From Exiguobacterium sp. s122 (GTDB lineage: Bacteria > Bacillota > Bacilli > Exiguobacteriales > Exiguobacteriaceae): DNA of 64,000 nt. The stretch is taken from NCBI RefSeq assembly GCF_018618475.1, contig NZ_JACSMD010000001.1, positions 1,054,001-1,118,000 on the forward strand, read 5' to 3'. This document shows, piece after piece, positions 15,274 through 24,037 of the stretch; position 1 is the stretch's first letter; each line of letters begins with the position of its first letter. The notes below the pieces were generated by a model that did not search any database, had not been told where the DNA came from, and worked only from the letters and a program-made list of their open reading frames with translations. A program made the position numbers and the translations under genes.

Positions 15274-16707
15274 ATGAGTATGAACACGTATCCATATTTA
15301 ATCAATGGACAATGGCAGGAATCAACAACTAACGAGACGATTGAACTCGTTTCCCCTTATACAGAAGAAGTCGTCGGCAGCGTACAGGCAATGTCACGTG
15401 ATGAAGTCGACGAAGCCATTCATGGCGCCAAACGTGCACAACAAGAGTGGGCAGCGCTTCCGGTCAACAAGCGTGCCGAACTCCTATACGCATGGGCAGA
15501 GAAGTTAGAAGAGCGTGTCGATGAGATTGGTCAAATCATCATGCGCGAAGTCGGGAAGAACTTGAGCGACGCGAAGAAGGAAGTCGTCCGGACAGCGGAA
15601 ATCATCCGCTACACGGCGGAAGAAGGTCTTCGCTTCACAGGCGGGTTCATGCAAGGTGATTCGTTCCCAGGTGGTTCGAAAAATAAGATGGCAATCATCA
15701 AAAAAGAGGCACTCGGTGTCGTCCTCGCCATCTCACCGTTCAACTATCCGGTCAACTTAGCGGCAGCCAAGATTGCACCGGCCTTGATCACAGGGAACGC
15801 CGTCGTCTTCAAACCGGCGACACAAGGCGCGATCAGTGGTGTGAAAATGGTCGAGGCGCTTCAAGACGCGGGTCTTCCGAGCGGCTTGTTGAACCTCGTC
15901 ACCGGACGCGGTTCGGTCATCGGTGACTATTTGACGTCGCATCCGGGCATCGACATGATCACGTTCACGGGCGGCACGGGGACAGGGCAACATTTGTCTC
16001 AACAAGCTTCGATGGTACCGGTCGTCTTAGAGCTCGGAGGAAAAGATCCGGCGCTCGTCTTAGAAGACGCCGACCTCACACTTGCTGCGGATCAAATCGT
16101 CAGCGGTGCGTTCTCGTATTCAGGACAACGTTGTACGGCAATCAAGCGCGTCTTCGTCCTCGAACACCAAGCGGACGAGCTCGTCGGCTTGGTGAAAGCA
16201 CGCGTCGAGAAGCTCTCGGTCGGTTCACCAGTCGACGATAGCTTCATCGTGCCGCTCATCGACAAGAAGTCGGCGGATTATGTCCAAGGATTGATTGACG
16301 ATGCTGTCAACAAGAAGGCAACGGTCGTACACGGAAACGAACGCGACGGCAACCTTCTTCATCCGACGCTTCTTGACCACGTCACACGAGAGATGCGTGT
16401 CGCTTGGGAAGAACCGTTCGGTCCGGTCTTGCCGATCATCCGTGTTTCATCGCTTGATGAGATGATCGAGCTTACGAATGAATCAGAATTCGGTCTTCAA
16501 GCGAGCGTGTTCACACAAAACGTGAACAATGCCTTCACTGTCGCCGACAAGCTTGAAGTCGGGACAGTTCAAGTGAACGGGCGCACAGAACGTGGCCCTG
16601 ACCACTTCCCGTTCATCGGCGTGAAGCAATCTGGTCTCGGCGTTCAAGGGATTGGGCGTAGCCTTGAGACGATGACACGCGATAAAGTGACGGTCATCAA
16701 TCTATAA
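15274..16707 (+). CDS. gapN: NADP-dependent non-phosphorylating glyceraldehyde-3-phosphate dehydrogenase
   Basis: A 477-residue aldehyde dehydrogenase superfamily enzyme closest to streptococcal GapN, which oxidises glyceraldehyde 3-phosphate to 3-phosphoglycerate with NADP+. It makes NADPH and skips the ATP-forming step of glycolysis. Matching segments include VVRTAEIIRYTAEEGLR, AISPFNYPVNLAAAKIAPAL (Asn157), the general base in LELGGKD (Glu253), the nucleophile in SGQRCTAIKRV (Cys287) and WEEPFGPVLPIIRV. ATG 15274 lies 12 bases after aggagg; ATG 15280 is also possible. It is monocistronic, with the promoter at 15195, a terminator at 16715 and a possible cre site upstream. Confidence 0.93.
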   Translation: MSMNTYPYLINGQWQESTTNETIELVSPYTEEVVGSVQAMSRDEVDEAIHGAKRAQQEWAALPVNKRAELLYAWAEKLEERVDEIGQIIMREVGKNLSDAKKEVVRTAEIIRYTAEEGLRFTGGFMQGDSFPGGSKNKMAIIKKEALGVVLAISPFNYPVNLAAAKIAPALITGNAVVFKPATQGAISGVKMVEALQDAGLPSGLLNLVTGRGSVIGDYLTSHPGIDMITFTGGTGTGQHLSQQASMVPVVLELGGKDPALVLEDADLTLAADQIVSGAFSYSGQRCTAIKRVFVLEHQADELVGLVKARVEKLSVGSPVDDSFIVPLIDKKSADYVQGLIDDAVNKKATVVHGNERDGNLLHPTLLDHVTREMRVAWEEPFGPVLPIIRVSSLDEMIELTNESEFGLQASVFTQNVNNAFTVADKLEVGTVQVNGRTERGPDHFPFIGVKQSGLGVQGIGRSLETMTRDKVTVINL

Positions 16708-16714
16708 GTTGTTC

Positions 16715-16741
16715 GGAGAGGAGACTTCCTCTCCTTTTTTT
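16715..16741 (+). terminator. Rho-independent terminator after gapN
   Basis: A perfect 8-bp stem (ggagagga/tcctctcc) with a 4-base loop is followed by seven T residues. Confidence 0.9.
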
Positions 16742-16747
16742 GTGTCA

Positions 16748-16777
16748 TTGAAATCCAATCTTTCACACGGGTATAAT
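16748..16777 (+). promoter_or_regulatory. SigA-type promoter of the eight-gene transporter/enzyme operon
   Basis: -35 TTGAAA (16748-16753), an 18-base spacer, -10 TATAAT (16772-16777). This is near consensus. Transcription would start near 16784, which rules out the GTG at 16780 as start codon of the first gene and supports GTG 16810. Confidence 0.8.
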
Positions 16778-16809
16778 GGGTGGAGATAGGTGGAAGGGGT
16801 TGTGGGCAC

Positions 16810-17784
16810 GTGGCGAACTGGATTTCGAGCCAATTGGCTAGATTGGACATACCGACGCCGTTTGAAGTCGGGAACGTGAACGTATATATCGTCGAACATA
16901 TGAACCGATTTTTTATGGTCGATTGCGGACCGGATACGGAAGAGGCATGGACATCGTTGAACACGCAACTCGCGGAGCTGGAACTGTCGCTTGAATCGAT
17001 CGACTTTTTGTTTTTGACGCACCACCATGCCGACCACGCCGGGCAAGCGTGGCGCCTTCGAGATGCTTTAATCCCAGTGTATGGCCATGAAAAACTGGTC
17101 CGTTACTTAGAACAGACACCGAACTTCATCAAACGAGGCAATCAATTTTTACACGATTTGGCCCACTCGTTCGGTACACCTGAGTCGATTGTCGCCAAAT
17201 TGCCCGACTATCGCGAGGCGCTACGTTGGATTGGCCCGACGACTGTGACGATGACGTTTGAGGACGGACAGGCCGTTACGCCGGATGGGGCATGGCGGAC
17301 GATTCATTTGCCGGGCCATGCGAGCGATCAACTCGGACTCATCGGACCGGGCGGTGTTTTGATTGCCGGCGATCACCTGATTGATGCGGTCGAACCAAAC
17401 CCCCTCATCGAACAGCCGTATGAAGGCGAGGGGTTCGCGTCCCCGGTGCTCTTGTATCTCGATTCGCTCCGTAAACTCCAGACGTATGAGTTAAAGCTCG
17501 TCGTGAGCGGACACGGGGATCCGATTATGCATCCGATGCCGTTAATTGAGAATCGAATTACACAGCGGTACGACCGGAGCGAGCAACTGCTCGGGGACTG
17601 GGTCGAAGGGTTGAGCGTCTTCGATTGGTCGATGCGCCTTTACGGGCGCAAGATGCGCCACGCGATGCCGCTCGTCTTCAGCGAAGTGTTCGCGCGTCTC
17701 ACGTTGCTCGAAGAACGGGGTCACGTCGAACGGAAGATTGTCGACCGAAAATGGACGTACGAACGAACAAAGGAAGTGGAATGA
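16810..17784 (+). CDS. MBL-fold metallohydrolase with C-terminal helical/winged domain
   Basis: About 324 residues. The metallo-beta-lactamase motif is clear: LTHHHADHAGQ (H-x-H-x-D-H), then LPGHASDQ, the metal-bridging Asp in IAGDHLID, and a final His in VSGHGDPI. The last 70 residues form a separate helical, probably winged-helix domain, as in many broad-specificity MBL hydrolases (YflN/LACTB2-like). GTG 16810 follows ggaagggg at 10 bases. It is first in the operon, and its stop overlaps the SDR start (ATGA). The substrate is unknown; a thioester or other activated ester is typical for the family. Confidence 0.85.
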   Translation: MANWISSQLARLDIPTPFEVGNVNVYIVEHMNRFFMVDCGPDTEEAWTSLNTQLAELELSLESIDFLFLTHHHADHAGQAWRLRDALIPVYGHEKLVRYLEQTPNFIKRGNQFLHDLAHSFGTPESIVAKLPDYREALRWIGPTTVTMTFEDGQAVTPDGAWRTIHLPGHASDQLGLIGPGGVLIAGDHLIDAVEPNPLIEQPYEGEGFASPVLLYLDSLRKLQTYELKLVVSGHGDPIMHPMPLIENRITQRYDRSEQLLGDWVEGLSVFDWSMRLYGRKMRHAMPLVFSEVFARLTLLEERGHVERKIVDRKWTYERTKEVE

Positions 17785-18530
17785 TGAAACATATCGTAAT
17801 CACAGGTGCGTCTAGCGGCTTTGGTGCCGCATTGGCGCACTCTTTTTATGAACGAGGGTACACACTGACGCTCGTCGCGCGGAACGAGGAGCGGCTGAAA
17901 GGCTTGGCCCAACAACTGAACGCAAACTGGCACGTCGCTGACGTCATTACAACTTACGCCACACTCGTCCATGAGATTGAACAGGCGTACGGACCAATCG
18001 ACGGATGGGTGAACAATGCCGGGATTGGTGAGTTCGATGCGGTCGTCGATCAATCGGCGGATGTCATCGAAGAGACGATGGTCTTGAACGCGACAGCGCC
18101 GATGGTGTTGTCACGCGACTGTGCGCAGCGGATGCGAGCCGGTGGGACGATTGTTAACGTCTGCTCACAAGCGGCAAAAGTGCCGACGCCGAAATCGGCC
18201 GTCTATGCCGGTTCGAAAGCGGCCCTTCTTCAGTTTTCGAATGCGCTTCGACTTGAACTAAGACCGAACGGCATTCATGTCCTGACCGTCAATCCAGGAC
18301 CGATCGCGACACCGTTCTTTAAACGGGCCGACAAGAGTGGACGGTATGAACAGAGCGTCAAAGCGATTCTGTTGTCACCGGAACGATTGGCACGTCGCGT
18401 CGTCAAGGCGTATGAACGGTCTGAACGGGAAGTGAATGCGCCGTGGTGGATGGAGCTGGGTGCAAAAATGTATGCGATGTGCCCGGTCTGGTTCGAACGA
18501 CTCGCAAAACGGGGATTTGACAAAAAGTGA
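17781..18530 (+). CDS. Short-chain dehydrogenase/reductase
   Basis: A 249-residue classical SDR. The cofactor motif is TGASSGFG (about 9-16), the structural motif is NNAG, the catalytic Ser is in NVCSQAAK and the active site is YAGSK. A nearby arginine after the first strand (VARNEERL) suggests NADP(H). The start ATG 17781 overlaps the preceding stop by four bases, and 20 bases separate it from the lipoprotein gene, so it belongs to the operon. The longer open frame from 17625 lies inside the MBL gene and is not used. It resembles the SDR at 1964 in size but is not a close copy. Confidence 0.85.
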   Translation: MMKHIVITGASSGFGAALAHSFYERGYTLTLVARNEERLKGLAQQLNANWHVADVITTYATLVHEIEQAYGPIDGWVNNAGIGEFDAVVDQSADVIEETMVLNATAPMVLSRDCAQRMRAGGTIVNVCSQAAKVPTPKSAVYAGSKAALLQFSNALRLELRPNGIHVLTVNPGPIATPFFKRADKSGRYEQSVKAILLSPERLARRVVKAYERSEREVNAPWWMELGAKMYAMCPVWFERLAKRGFDKK

Positions 18531-18550
18531 GTACATAGGGGGGAAAGACA

Positions 18551-19720
18551 ATGAAACGATTTTTAATCGTCGGGCTCATGCTCGTTTTCATCGTAAGTGC
18601 GTGTGGCCAAGAGCAAGCAGAAGTCGCCGAGACGTTCGATGAGGCGGCCAAAGCCTCTGAAGGAACGACCGTCAACTTTTACTTATGGGGCGGGGACGAG
18701 GGCATCAACCGATATTTAGATGACTATGTCGCCCCTCGCCTCGAGTCTTCATACGGTATCGAATTGAACCGTGTGCCGATGGATACGGCTGAGTTTGTCC
18801 GTCAACTGTCACTCGACAAACGGGCTGACCGAGAACGCGGGACGATTGATTTGATGTGGATCAACGGGGACAACTTCCGTAACGCTGCCGAAGCAGACTT
18901 GTTGACGGGTGGTCTCCTCGAGCGGATTCCGAACGCGACCTTGTTGAACGAAGCGGCGCAAGCGACAGACGCCGGTACGCCGACGAATGGTCTTGAGGTC
19001 GCTTGGGGGAACGTACAATTCGTACTTCATTACGATGCGGCGAACGTTCAAAATCCGCCTGAGACGTTTGAAGAACTCCGTCGGTGGACCGAGGAAAATC
19101 CCGGCCGATTCACGTATCCTGAAGTGACGGACTTTACAGGTAACGCGTTCGTTCGTCATCTGTTATATGCCAAGTATGGGGACGCGTCACGTGATATGGA
19201 GACGATTCCAGACGCGTTTTGGGACGAGCTCGCCTCATGGTCACCGAACTTGTGGAAGCAGGGACAGACTTACCCGAAATCGCTCGCACAACTCGATCAA
19301 CTGTATGCGTCAGGTGAGGTGTGGATGACGATGGGGTTTAATGAGCGCCGGGCCGAGGCGGAAGTGAACGCGGGTGTTTTTCCGGAGGGCACGCGCGCAC
19401 TCGTCTTGGATCACTCCATCTCCTCGACGCACTTTTTGGCGGTACCGTTCAACGCCTCGAATCCGAACGGGGCGCTCGTCGTCATCAATGAGCTGTTAGC
19501 ACCCGAAGTGCAGCTTATGAAGCAACGGGACACGTATTGGGGCGATGGGACGTCACTCGATCTCGATAAGCTCGACGAGCGCGACCGGGAAGCCTTCTTG
19601 TCGCTTGATGACGGCAGCACGTATCCGGACCCGGAGCTCCTGAGCGACCGTCAACTGCCCGATTATGGACCGGACGTGATTGACCAGATTCGAGAGGGGT
19701 GGACGCGTGTCGCGCGTTAA
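18551..19720 (+). CDS. ABC transporter substrate-binding lipoprotein (YnjB-like)
   Basis: A 389-residue exported protein. The N-terminal signal peptide ends in a lipobox (IVSAC, lipidated Cys18), so it is anchored outside the membrane. The mature part is a bacterial extracellular solute-binding protein of the YnjB type (VNFYLWGGDEGINRYLDDYV, later TPTNGLEVAWGN). Downstream are two permeases and an ATPase, so it is the capture subunit of an importer. The start follows a strong ribosome site (aggggggaaag). The ligand is not known for the YnjB family. Confidence 0.85.
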   Translation: MKRFLIVGLMLVFIVSACGQEQAEVAETFDEAAKASEGTTVNFYLWGGDEGINRYLDDYVAPRLESSYGIELNRVPMDTAEFVRQLSLDKRADRERGTIDLMWINGDNFRNAAEADLLTGGLLERIPNATLLNEAAQATDAGTPTNGLEVAWGNVQFVLHYDAANVQNPPETFEELRRWTEENPGRFTYPEVTDFTGNAFVRHLLYAKYGDASRDMETIPDAFWDELASWSPNLWKQGQTYPKSLAQLDQLYASGEVWMTMGFNERRAEAEVNAGVFPEGTRALVLDHSISSTHFLAVPFNASNPNGALVVINELLAPEVQLMKQRDTYWGDGTSLDLDKLDERDREAFLSLDDGSTYPDPELLSDRQLPDYGPDVIDQIREGWTRVAR

Positions 19721-20480
19721 CGTCTTACTTAGCATGGCAGTGTCCCTGCTTCCACTCACGGCGCTCGTGTTTTTATTCCGTGAGTCGGTCGGTGCGGACG
19801 TATGGGGGCTCATGCAAGAGGAGACGTGGCGTGCAAGCCTCGGTGTCACACTCTACGTGACACTCGTTTCGACGTTGTGCTCCCTCGTGCTCGGGACGCT
19901 CGCGGCCCGGGCCGTCTATGTAAACGGTCAAAACTGGCTATTGCGTTGGTTAAAGTGGCCATTGTTTGTCCCACATATCGCGAGTGCATACTTGTTTTAC
20001 TTACTGTTCGCCGACGGATTCCCGTTCGGCCTAATTGAAGCGAACGAACGGCATCATCTCGTCGTCATTGTGACGTATATATGGAAAGAAGTCCCGTTCG
20101 TCTTCCTCATGGTGCTTGGCACGTACGCGCAACTGAACACCGGTTACCGTGACATGGCGAAGACGCTTCAACTGAATCCGTGGCGACAGTTCTCCGTTGC
20201 GGAATGGCCGTTTCTCGTCAAACCGCTCCTCGATTCGTTTTGGATCTTGGTCGCGTTCATCTCGTTCGCTTACGAAGTGCCGGCGCTACTCGGTGTCACG
20301 TTTCCGAAACTGCTCGGCGTTCTCGCTTACGACAGGTTGACGACTGGATTGTTTTTAAATGAGAGTGAAGCGTATGCCGTTGCCTTGATTTGGACGCTCT
20401 TTCTGTTCGGCGGAGTCTTGTTGACGTACGTGTTGACAGCAAAACATAGGCGTCGAATCGAGAAAGGGGTGAGACGATGA
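19707..20480 (+). CDS. ABC transporter permease, first half (YnjC N-half-like)
   Basis: A 257-residue inner membrane permease with about six helices. It has the ABC permease coupling-loop region (YRDMAKTLQLNPWRQFSVAE, an EAA-like loop near residues 148-170). The start is GTG 19707 after gagaggggtgg, overlapping the solute-binding gene by 14 bases. In E. coli YnjC the two permease halves are one polypeptide; here they are two genes overlapping by four bases. Confidence 0.85.
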   Translation: MSRVNVLLSMAVSLLPLTALVFLFRESVGADVWGLMQEETWRASLGVTLYVTLVSTLCSLVLGTLAARAVYVNGQNWLLRWLKWPLFVPHIASAYLFYLLFADGFPFGLIEANERHHLVVIVTYIWKEVPFVFLMVLGTYAQLNTGYRDMAKTLQLNPWRQFSVAEWPFLVKPLLDSFWILVAFISFAYEVPALLGVTFPKLLGVLAYDRLTTGLFLNESEAYAVALIWTLFLFGGVLLTYVLTAKHRRRIEKGVRR

Positions 20481-21172
20481 GACGTCTCGTCATACTCGTC
20501 TTGATCTTATTGCCGTTTAGCGGCTTGTTCACTTCCGTTCCGACTTTCTTTTTTGATGACGCCATCATCAACACGGTTATTCAAGTCCTCGTCATCGTGA
20601 GTCTGAACGTATGGCTTTCGATTGGGACGGCATGGTGGTTGTTGTTCACAGAAACGAAATGGCGCACGTTCATCGAATGGTTCCTGTTTTTGCCGTTGTT
20701 CATCCCGGCGCTCGCCGGTACGTTCGGCATGTACATCGCACTTGCCCGATTCGGTCTCGTCGGCACGACTATTGGCGTGCTCATCGTGTTGCTCGTCGTC
20801 ACGCTCCCTTATTCCATTCGACTCGCCTATAACGCGATGTCTGTCATTGGTCGCCCGATGTTCGAACAGGCGCTATTTATGCCGCCGCTCCGACGATATC
20901 GTGATGTCTTGTTTCCGCTCTTAAGCGGGACGATTCAGACGATTGCGCTCATGTCGACGGTGATTGTGCTCGGTCAATTCGTCCTCATCCAATTAATCGG
21001 AGCAGGACTGATCTCGACCGTGACGACGAGGCTTTATCAAGTATATGCGGGAAATGATGTCGCGCTCGCGTTACAGCACACGTGGCTCTTGATTCTCATT
21101 CCGGCAGTTTTGTACATCGCCATTGGCTGGGGTATACGTCTGGGCGTTAAAATTGTGAAAGGACGGTTATGA
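20477..21172 (+). CDS. ABC transporter permease, second half (YnjC C-half-like)
   Basis: A 231-residue membrane permease with about six helices. An EAA-like coupling loop is visible (MFEQALFMPPLRRYRDVLFP, about 130-149). It pairs with the upstream permease as the second membrane subunit. Start and stop overlap the neighbouring genes by four bases on both sides, which implies tight translational coupling and equal stoichiometry. Confidence 0.85.
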   Translation: MRRLVILVLILLPFSGLFTSVPTFFFDDAIINTVIQVLVIVSLNVWLSIGTAWWLLFTETKWRTFIEWFLFLPLFIPALAGTFGMYIALARFGLVGTTIGVLIVLLVVTLPYSIRLAYNAMSVIGRPMFEQALFMPPLRRYRDVLFPLLSGTIQTIALMSTVIVLGQFVLIQLIGAGLISTVTTRLYQVYAGNDVALALQHTWLLILIPAVLYIAIGWGIRLGVKIVKGRL

Positions 21173-22047
21173 TGGGGTTACAATTGACGAACATTCAAAA
21201 GCGCTTTACTAAACGTGACGTGTTGACAGGCGTCGACTTGTTTGTGAAGCAAGGCGAGATTCATGCATTGGTCGGAACGAGCGGTTCCGGAAAATCGACA
21301 CTGTTACGCATCATCGCGGGACTCGAGTCACCGGATACCGGTACGGTCACTTGGGATGAAAGGTCGTTACTCGGTGTACCAGCGCACGAACGAAAAATCA
21401 CGATGCTGTCGCAGACACCACTGTTGTTCCCGCATTTGACGGTCGGGGAGAACGTAGTGCTCGCAACCCCTGACCGGTCGCGTGAGCAGGCGGAGAAATG
21501 GCTCACGCGCGTCCGACTCGCCGGCCGTTATGATGACGAGGTTCACACGTTGTCAGGTGGGGAGGGGCAACGGGCGAGCTTTGCCCGGGCGCTTGCCGCC
21601 GACCCGCGTCTGATTTTACTCGATGAGCCGTTCACGAACCTCGATCCTGATTTGAAGTATGAGTTGCAACAGTTGACTCGCGATATCGTAAGCGAGCTTG
21701 ATTTGACGACGCTACTCGTGACACATGACCGGGAAGAGGCGATGCTTGTGGCGGACCGGGTCACGTTACTCGAGAACGGGACGATTCATACGACCGGGAC
21801 ACCGCGCGAGCTGAGTGAAACGGAGCCGACGTTCGGTGACTTTATTCGCCTCGAAGGGGAACTCTATCCGCTGACTCGAATCGGTGTGTTTAGCGAAGGG
21901 GCAGGCGAACGGGTGGAGCTCGTTCGTCACCTCGTCAAGTTCGGGGTACGACTCGGTGAGTACCGACGACCGAACGGGGAGTATGTCATCCTCCCTTCGG
22001 ACGTTTCCCAACAGATTGGACAATCGTACCCGTTACGGAAAAAATAA
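21169..22047 (+). CDS. ABC transporter ATP-binding protein (YnjD-like)
   Basis: A 292-residue ABC ATPase with all motifs: Walker A GTSGSGKST (about 38-46), Q-loop (LSQTPLLFPH), signature LSGGEGQRASFARAL, Walker B LILLDEPF and H-loop VTHDREEAM. About 70 residues follow the ATPase core and may form a small regulatory domain. It powers the two upstream permeases. The ATG at 21169 overlaps the preceding stop; the next ATG at 21172 is an alternative. Confidence 0.92.
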   Translation: MMGLQLTNIQKRFTKRDVLTGVDLFVKQGEIHALVGTSGSGKSTLLRIIAGLESPDTGTVTWDERSLLGVPAHERKITMLSQTPLLFPHLTVGENVVLATPDRSREQAEKWLTRVRLAGRYDDEVHTLSGGEGQRASFARALAADPRLILLDEPFTNLDPDLKYELQQLTRDIVSELDLTTLLVTHDREEAMLVADRVTLLENGTIHTTGTPRELSETEPTFGDFIRLEGELYPLTRIGVFSEGAGERVELVRHLVKFGVRLGEYRRPNGEYVILPSDVSQQIGQSYPLRKK

Positions 22048-22058
22048 GGAGTGGTTAC

Positions 22059-22640
22059 ATGTTAGATACGTATGGAAGCCGATTCGTCCGTCCCGTCATC
22101 GAGCGCGGCGCCGATCGGTTGTTAAAGTGGAAGTTTACACCGAACGAAGTGACGCTACTCGGCGGCATCGTCGGCGTGTCCGTCGGCTTCTTCATCTATA
22201 ACGATATGCACTGGACGGCCGTCATCTTGTTATGGCTGTCGGGACTGTTTGATGTATTGGACGGGACGATGGCGCGACGTTCCTCGAAAACAGGATTTGG
22301 GACGGTGTTAGACCTCGTCGTGGACCGTCTCGTCGAGATTTCGGTCGTCATCGCGCTCGCGTTGCGTTACCCCGAGCATATGACCATCTTTCTGTTGCTC
22401 CTCGCTTCGTTCATCGTGGCGATGACCGTGTTTTTGGCCGTGGGTGCGAGCAGTTCTCGCCGATCGGAAAAAACGTTTTACTATCAGCCGGGTGTGCTCG
22501 AACGCACCGAGTGCTTTATCTTATTCAGCCTCATGATTCTATTCCCAAGCTTTGTCGGGGTCATTGCCACAGTGTTCTTCATTCTCGAAGTGGTGACGAT
22601 TTCCCAGCGCATGGTTGAGGCCCGGCGGATTCTCCGATGA
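22059..22640 (+). CDS. CDP-alcohol phosphatidyltransferase family protein (YnjF-like)
   Basis: A 193-residue membrane enzyme with about six helices. The family motif is visible: DVLDGTMARRSSKTGFGTVL followed by two Asp residues (D-x2-D-G-x2-A-R ... G-x3-D-x3-D). The gap before the second Gly is one residue shorter than in PgsA at 49893. The family moves a phosphatidyl or related group from a CDP-alcohol onto a second alcohol. In E. coli the homologue ynjF lies beside the ynjBCD transporter, and this linkage is repeated here. The alcohol acceptor is unknown. Confidence 0.85.
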   Translation: MLDTYGSRFVRPVIERGADRLLKWKFTPNEVTLLGGIVGVSVGFFIYNDMHWTAVILLWLSGLFDVLDGTMARRSSKTGFGTVLDLVVDRLVEISVVIALALRYPEHMTIFLLLLASFIVAMTVFLAVGASSSRRSEKTFYYQPGVLERTECFILFSLMILFPSFVGVIATVFFILEVVTISQRMVEARRILR

Positions 22641-23572
22641 AGCCGCGCCTCGTCCTCGTCGGGCTCGGCCATGGACAGCTCGAGATTTTAGACCGAATCG
22701 ACGAGCTGCGGACGTCATATGACGTCGTGTATATCGGCGGGAAAGACGCCATTTATACCGGTGCCTTCCCACAAGTCATCGCCAAAGAACTGGATTATGC
22801 GACCGTTCATTTGAGAGAAGGCATCGAGCCGGTCGCGTCTCGCCTCGTGTCGCTCGACCCAAACCGACGTGTCGTCATCACGGAAGCAGGCGAGGTGTCG
22901 TATGATGTACTCGTCCTCGCGACGGGCGCGGTGAGCCGCGGGCTCGGGATGGCCGTGAAACCGATGACGAAAGAAGGGGTACATCGAATCGAGGCAAGCG
23001 ATGCCGTCACGATTGTCGGGGGTGGGAAGGCGGGTGTCGAGCTCGCTTTCGCATGTATCCGGACAAAACGTCATGTCACACTCTACGCCCCAGACGTCTT
23101 GCCGGACTTGCCGGCACGTGTGCGACGGACGATGAAGCGGCGCCTCGTAAAGAGCGGTGTCACCCTCGTGTTACGTAAATACGAGAAGGATGCGTGTCAC
23201 GACGGACTTGTTCTCGATACGTCCGGCGTCGTCCCCGATGTTTGGTGGGAGGCTGCCGGACTCGCGAACGCGGACGCGTTTATCGAGACCGACCGGTATT
23301 TGAGGCATATCGATTATGAAAACATCTTCATCACAGGCGATATGGCGTCGAGATTGAATGGGGGCGTTGATGCGGTCCGGTCCGGACGTCACGTCGTCCG
23401 CTATCTGCTCGGAGACCGTCGCCCGTTTCGGGAGCGCGCGTCGCTCAATATTATGCTTACGTTACCGGGCCACGCGTTGTTGACGTATCGGAAGTGGACG
23501 TGGCACGGGCGTCTCCCGTACGATTTGAAGCGTTTCATTGATCAACGCTATTTGAAGCGTTTCGGGCAATAA
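22637..23572 (+). CDS. FAD/NAD(P)-dependent oxidoreductase related to the SelD N-terminal extension
   Basis: A 311-residue pyridine nucleotide-disulfide oxidoreductase fold protein. It has a first dinucleotide-binding segment (LVLVGLGHGQLEILDRI), a second NAD(P)-binding GxGxxG-like segment (VTIVGGGKAGVELAFA) and a C-terminal FAD-contacting ITGDMAS. The N-terminal GHGQLEIL and YTGAFPQVIA segments resemble the oxidoreductase domain fused to selenophosphate synthetase (SelD) in some bacteria, here without SelD. No redox-active CxxC is visible. It is the last gene of the operon, overlapping the previous one by four bases. Confidence 0.75.
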   Translation: MKPRLVLVGLGHGQLEILDRIDELRTSYDVVYIGGKDAIYTGAFPQVIAKELDYATVHLREGIEPVASRLVSLDPNRRVVITEAGEVSYDVLVLATGAVSRGLGMAVKPMTKEGVHRIEASDAVTIVGGGKAGVELAFACIRTKRHVTLYAPDVLPDLPARVRRTMKRRLVKSGVTLVLRKYEKDACHDGLVLDTSGVVPDVWWEAAGLANADAFIETDRYLRHIDYENIFITGDMASRLNGGVDAVRSGRHVVRYLLGDRRPFRERASLNIMLTLPGHALLTYRKWTWHGRLPYDLKRFIDQRYLKRFGQ

Positions 23573-23594
23573 AAAAGACGGCCTCGGCCGTCTT
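23568..23594 (-). terminator. Rho-independent terminator for the thioredoxin-like gene
   Basis: A 9-bp perfect stem (aagacggcc/ggccgtctt) with a 2-base loop. On the minus strand it is followed by TTTTTTATT. On the plus strand only a weak T-run follows (gtcgttt), so it may also partly end the long operon. Confidence 0.75.
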
Positions 23595-23599
23595 GTCGT

Positions 23600-23914
23600 T
23601 TATGCGTTCAACGTATCGAGGAACGAACGGATTTGCATCTCCGTTTTGGCGTGTGCCGAGTGGAGGTGTTCTTGTTTCGTCCCGTTTTGGTAAAAGAGCA
23701 ACGACGGGATGCCGCGCACTTCTTGATCGTCAGAGAGTTCCGGTAACTCGTCGCGGTCGACGACGTACCAATTGAACTGTGGATAGTCTTTGACAAGTTC
23801 GTCGACGTACATATCGAGGCGACGGCAATCCGGACACCAAGACGTCGTGAAAATGACCATGCCGTTGTCTTTCGTCGCTTCTTGGAATTGCTCGGCTGAT
23901 TGAATCGGTTTCAT
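23600..23914 (-). CDS. Thioredoxin family protein
   Basis: A 104-residue thioredoxin fold. The active site is SWCPDCRRLD (Cys-Pro-Asp-Cys), and the cis-proline is in VRGIPSLLFY. A Pro-Asp dipeptide between the cysteines differs from the Gly-Pro of thioredoxin and suggests a specialised disulfide reductase. ATG 23914 has a ribosome site (aggggag at 8 bases); the frame extends seven codons further upstream. It is monocistronic and convergent with the transporter operon. Confidence 0.85.
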   Translation of the reverse strand: MKPIQSAEQFQEATKDNGMVIFTTSWCPDCRRLDMYVDELVKDYPQFNWYVVDRDELPELSDDQEVRGIPSLLFYQNGTKQEHLHSAHAKTEMQIRSFLDTLNA

Positions 23915-24037
23915 CGTAAAATCTCCCCTTTCCACTTTATTGTCTGTGTCTTTTAGCCGTCCGTCAACCGATTGGCGTTCTCGGTCTGTTCGCTAGATGT
24001 GATACACTGAAAAAAATAGAACCGCAAGGGATAGGTG

